From assembly GCA_964456445.1 (NCBI GenBank), contig CAYWBI010000242.1:1-5138 (forward strand): a DNA stretch of 5,138 nucleotides. Direction: 5' to 3'. The translations under genes and the position numbers were made by a program. The notes beneath the pieces are model-generated. The model had not been told where the DNA came from. It did no database searches and worked only from the letters and a program-made list of their open reading frames with translations. This DNA comes from CAYWBI01 sp964456445 (lineage in GTDB: Bacteria > Calditrichota > Calditrichia > Calditrichales > J004). Below, piece after piece: positions 5,088 through 5,138 of this stretch (positions within the stretch are counted from its first letter, which is position 1; the number at the start of each line of letters is the position of its first letter).

Positions 5088-5138
5088 ATGAATTTGAAGG
5101 TCAATGATTTACAAAAACATCTTGAAGCACAGTTTGTG
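5088..5138 (+). CDS. Start of an unidentified reading frame, cut by the right edge
   Basis: From the ATG at 5088 an open frame runs to the last base, giving 17 residues (MNLKVNDLQKHLEAQFV). An in-frame TAA directly precedes it (5085-5087), so it cannot begin further upstream. The hydrophilic, helix-forming start reads like a genuine protein N-terminus, and starts of this kind (K-V-x-D-L-x-x-x-L-E) occur, for example, in Nif3-family proteins, but 17 residues are too few to assign a family. No Shine-Dalgarno sequence is visible; the preceding bases are the last tandem repeat. FCB-group bacteria often lack strong ribosome sites, so this does not exclude a gene. Confidence 0.4.
   Translation, partial: MNLKVNDLQKHLEAQFV

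Noticed and set aside
4990..5091. Coding frame through the tandem repeats
   Set aside because: The frame is open, but it has no ATG and no ribosome site, and its content is only the translated repeat.

Overview
The window carries five recognisable genes and the first 17 codons of a possible sixth, with no sign of phage, plasmid or CRISPR DNA. The gene families suggest a bacterium of the Fibrobacteres-Chlorobi-Bacteroidetes (FCB) supergroup, such as Bacteroidota, Ignavibacteriota or Calditrichota. The evidence is a type III glutamine synthetase, a small lipoprotein with an 'FPLKVGNKWYY' N-terminal motif of a kind common in that group, and GC-loop-GC palindromic repeats in the 3' intergenic DNA. 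This assignment is inference; no rRNA or other decisive marker is present. Base composition looks moderate and similar across the genes.

Left part, minus strand (1-1050). A type II NADH:quinone dehydrogenase is cut by the left edge, leaving its N-terminal 247 residues. Upstream of it on the same strand is a 54-residue YHS-domain mini-protein (876-1040) with a strong Shine-Dalgarno sequence. The two are 133 bases apart, with an 8-bp perfect stem-loop (809-835) between them. They may share a transcript.

Middle part (1041-2237). A gene-free stretch of about 310 bases holds a 9-bp dyad. It is followed by a minus-strand lipoprotein of unknown function (1350-1880). A divergent intergenic region of 357 bases then leads to the plus-strand operon. 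This region has GC-rich short hairpins in its middle and an AT-rich, promoter-like end with a small dyad that could be an operator.

Right part, plus strand (2238-4870). An Lrp/AsnC-family regulator overlaps the start of a full-length type III glutamine synthetase by four bases (ATGA). The two are almost certainly co-transcribed and translationally coupled, so the regulator probably senses an amino acid or nitrogen signal and controls ammonia assimilation by the enzyme. All main glutamine synthetase motifs are intact.

3' end (4871-5138). About 170 bases are packed with small palindromes that share a GC-[4-nt loop]-GC core, ending in three tandem 21-bp units. The last unit stops four bases before the start codon of a new plus-strand reading frame that runs off the right edge. 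This repeat cluster is the least ordinary part of the window; no convincing new multi-gene system is visible.
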